Source: Aliiroseovarius zhejiangensis (lineage in GTDB: Bacteria > Pseudomonadota > Alphaproteobacteria > Rhodobacterales > Rhodobacteraceae). Taken from it: DNA of 64,000 bases. Numbering within the stretch: the first letter of the stretch is position 1; every line of letters begins with the position of its first letter. The DNA is taken from positions 248,001 through 312,000 of the forward strand of contig NZ_BNCH01000004.1 of NCBI RefSeq assembly GCF_014656375.1, written 5' to 3'. The notes under the pieces are model-generated. The model made no database searches. It saw only the letters and a list, made by a program, of their open reading frames with translations, and was not told the DNA's origin. The position numbers and the translations under genes were made by a program. Shown here piece after piece: positions 63,838-64,000 of the stretch.

Positions 63838-64000
63838 TTACCAGCTTGATTTCACCAGGCCGGGGATCTGGCCGTTCGAGCCAAGTTCCCGCAGCGCGAT
63901 CCGCGACACCTTCAGCTTACGATAGTAAGCGTGCGGACGACCGGTCAGCTGGCAACGGTTGTGCAGCCGGGTCGCCGAGCTGTTGCGCGGCAGTTTTGCA
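63838..64000 (-). CDS. rpsN: 30S ribosomal protein S14, C-terminal part
   Basis: The last 53 codons of S14 (C+ zinc cysteines absent: only one cysteine is seen in [20 protein letters not shown]). It ends [12 protein letters not shown]. It runs off the right edge of the window, in the usual position before rpsH. Confidence 0.96.
   Translation of the reverse strand, partial: AKLPRNSSATRLHNRCQLTGRPHAYYRKLKVSRIALRELGSNGQIPGLVKSSW

Overview
The window is a GC-rich chromosomal segment of an alphaproteobacterium, most likely a marine Rhodobacteraceae (Roseobacter-group) member. The reasons are the bztABCD glutamate/aspartate-type uptake operon, an ATP12-type F1 assembly chaperone, a plant-type glutamate-cysteine ligase, the layout rpmH-rnpA-yidD...yidC-MOSC-engB-argB, a LuxR solo, DUF1127 microproteins, and intergenic elements of the type common in that family. 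The assignment comes from gene content only; no 16S or tRNA gene was recognised.

Layout. 1-2.4 kb: 3' part of parE, then a lower-GC HEPN-like gene and GC-rich inverted repeats. 2.4-19.9 kb: mostly housekeeping genes (lipoprotein cytochrome c, lolDE, ybjN-like, proC, CsaA-like, 2-hydroxyacid dehydrogenase, tdk, dgkA, IMPACT/YigZ, glpK, gshA, GNAT, rsmE, ubiA, a large OmpA/BON protein). 19.9-29.8 kb: an accessory catabolic divergon. dgcA-like flavoprotein and an MttB-superfamily methyltransferase read leftward; a TetR regulator, a formylglycine-type sulfatase/phosphonate monoester hydrolase, a 1068-residue self-sufficient reductive dehalogenase fusion and a GNAT read rightward. Two TGAC-N6-GTCA operators spaced 21 bp sit in the shared control region. 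29.8-33.4 kb: orphan histidine kinase, MerA-like flavoprotein and TVP38 membrane protein. 33.5-45 kb: rpmH-rnpA-yidD, two DUF1127 microproteins (the second behind a SoxR-box-like promoter), ttcA, an EAL phosphodiesterase with a dead GGDEF domain, yidC-MOSC-engB, an SDR, argB, a desaturase-like protein, a dicluster ferredoxin and SixA. 45-50 kb: bztABCD with an intrinsic terminator between bztA and bztB. 50-55 kb: ATP12, HAD phosphatase, RluA-family synthase, CrcB, RarA, LuxR solo. 55-64 kb: spc/alpha ribosomal operon (rpsN to rplQ, minus strand).

How the genes work together. The dehalogenase fusion carries its own FNR-type NAD(P)H module and 2Fe-2S ferredoxin, so it needs no membrane anchor or external donor. 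Its neighbours are B12-type methyl-transfer and N-demethylation families, suggesting a regulated, corrinoid-centred pathway that strips halogen, sulfate/phosphonate and methyl groups from a marine compound. The substrate cannot be read from sequence. The other notable feature is that the spc operon is interrupted: a terminator directly follows rpmD, two unrelated genes intervene, and a strong promoter-like sequence restarts transcription before rplO-secY-adk-rpsM-rpsK-rpoA-rplQ.

Many starts were shortened from the longest open frame using Shine-Dalgarno position, stop-start overlaps and neighbouring genes; each case is stated. No CRISPR array, insertion sequence, rRNA or tRNA was found.
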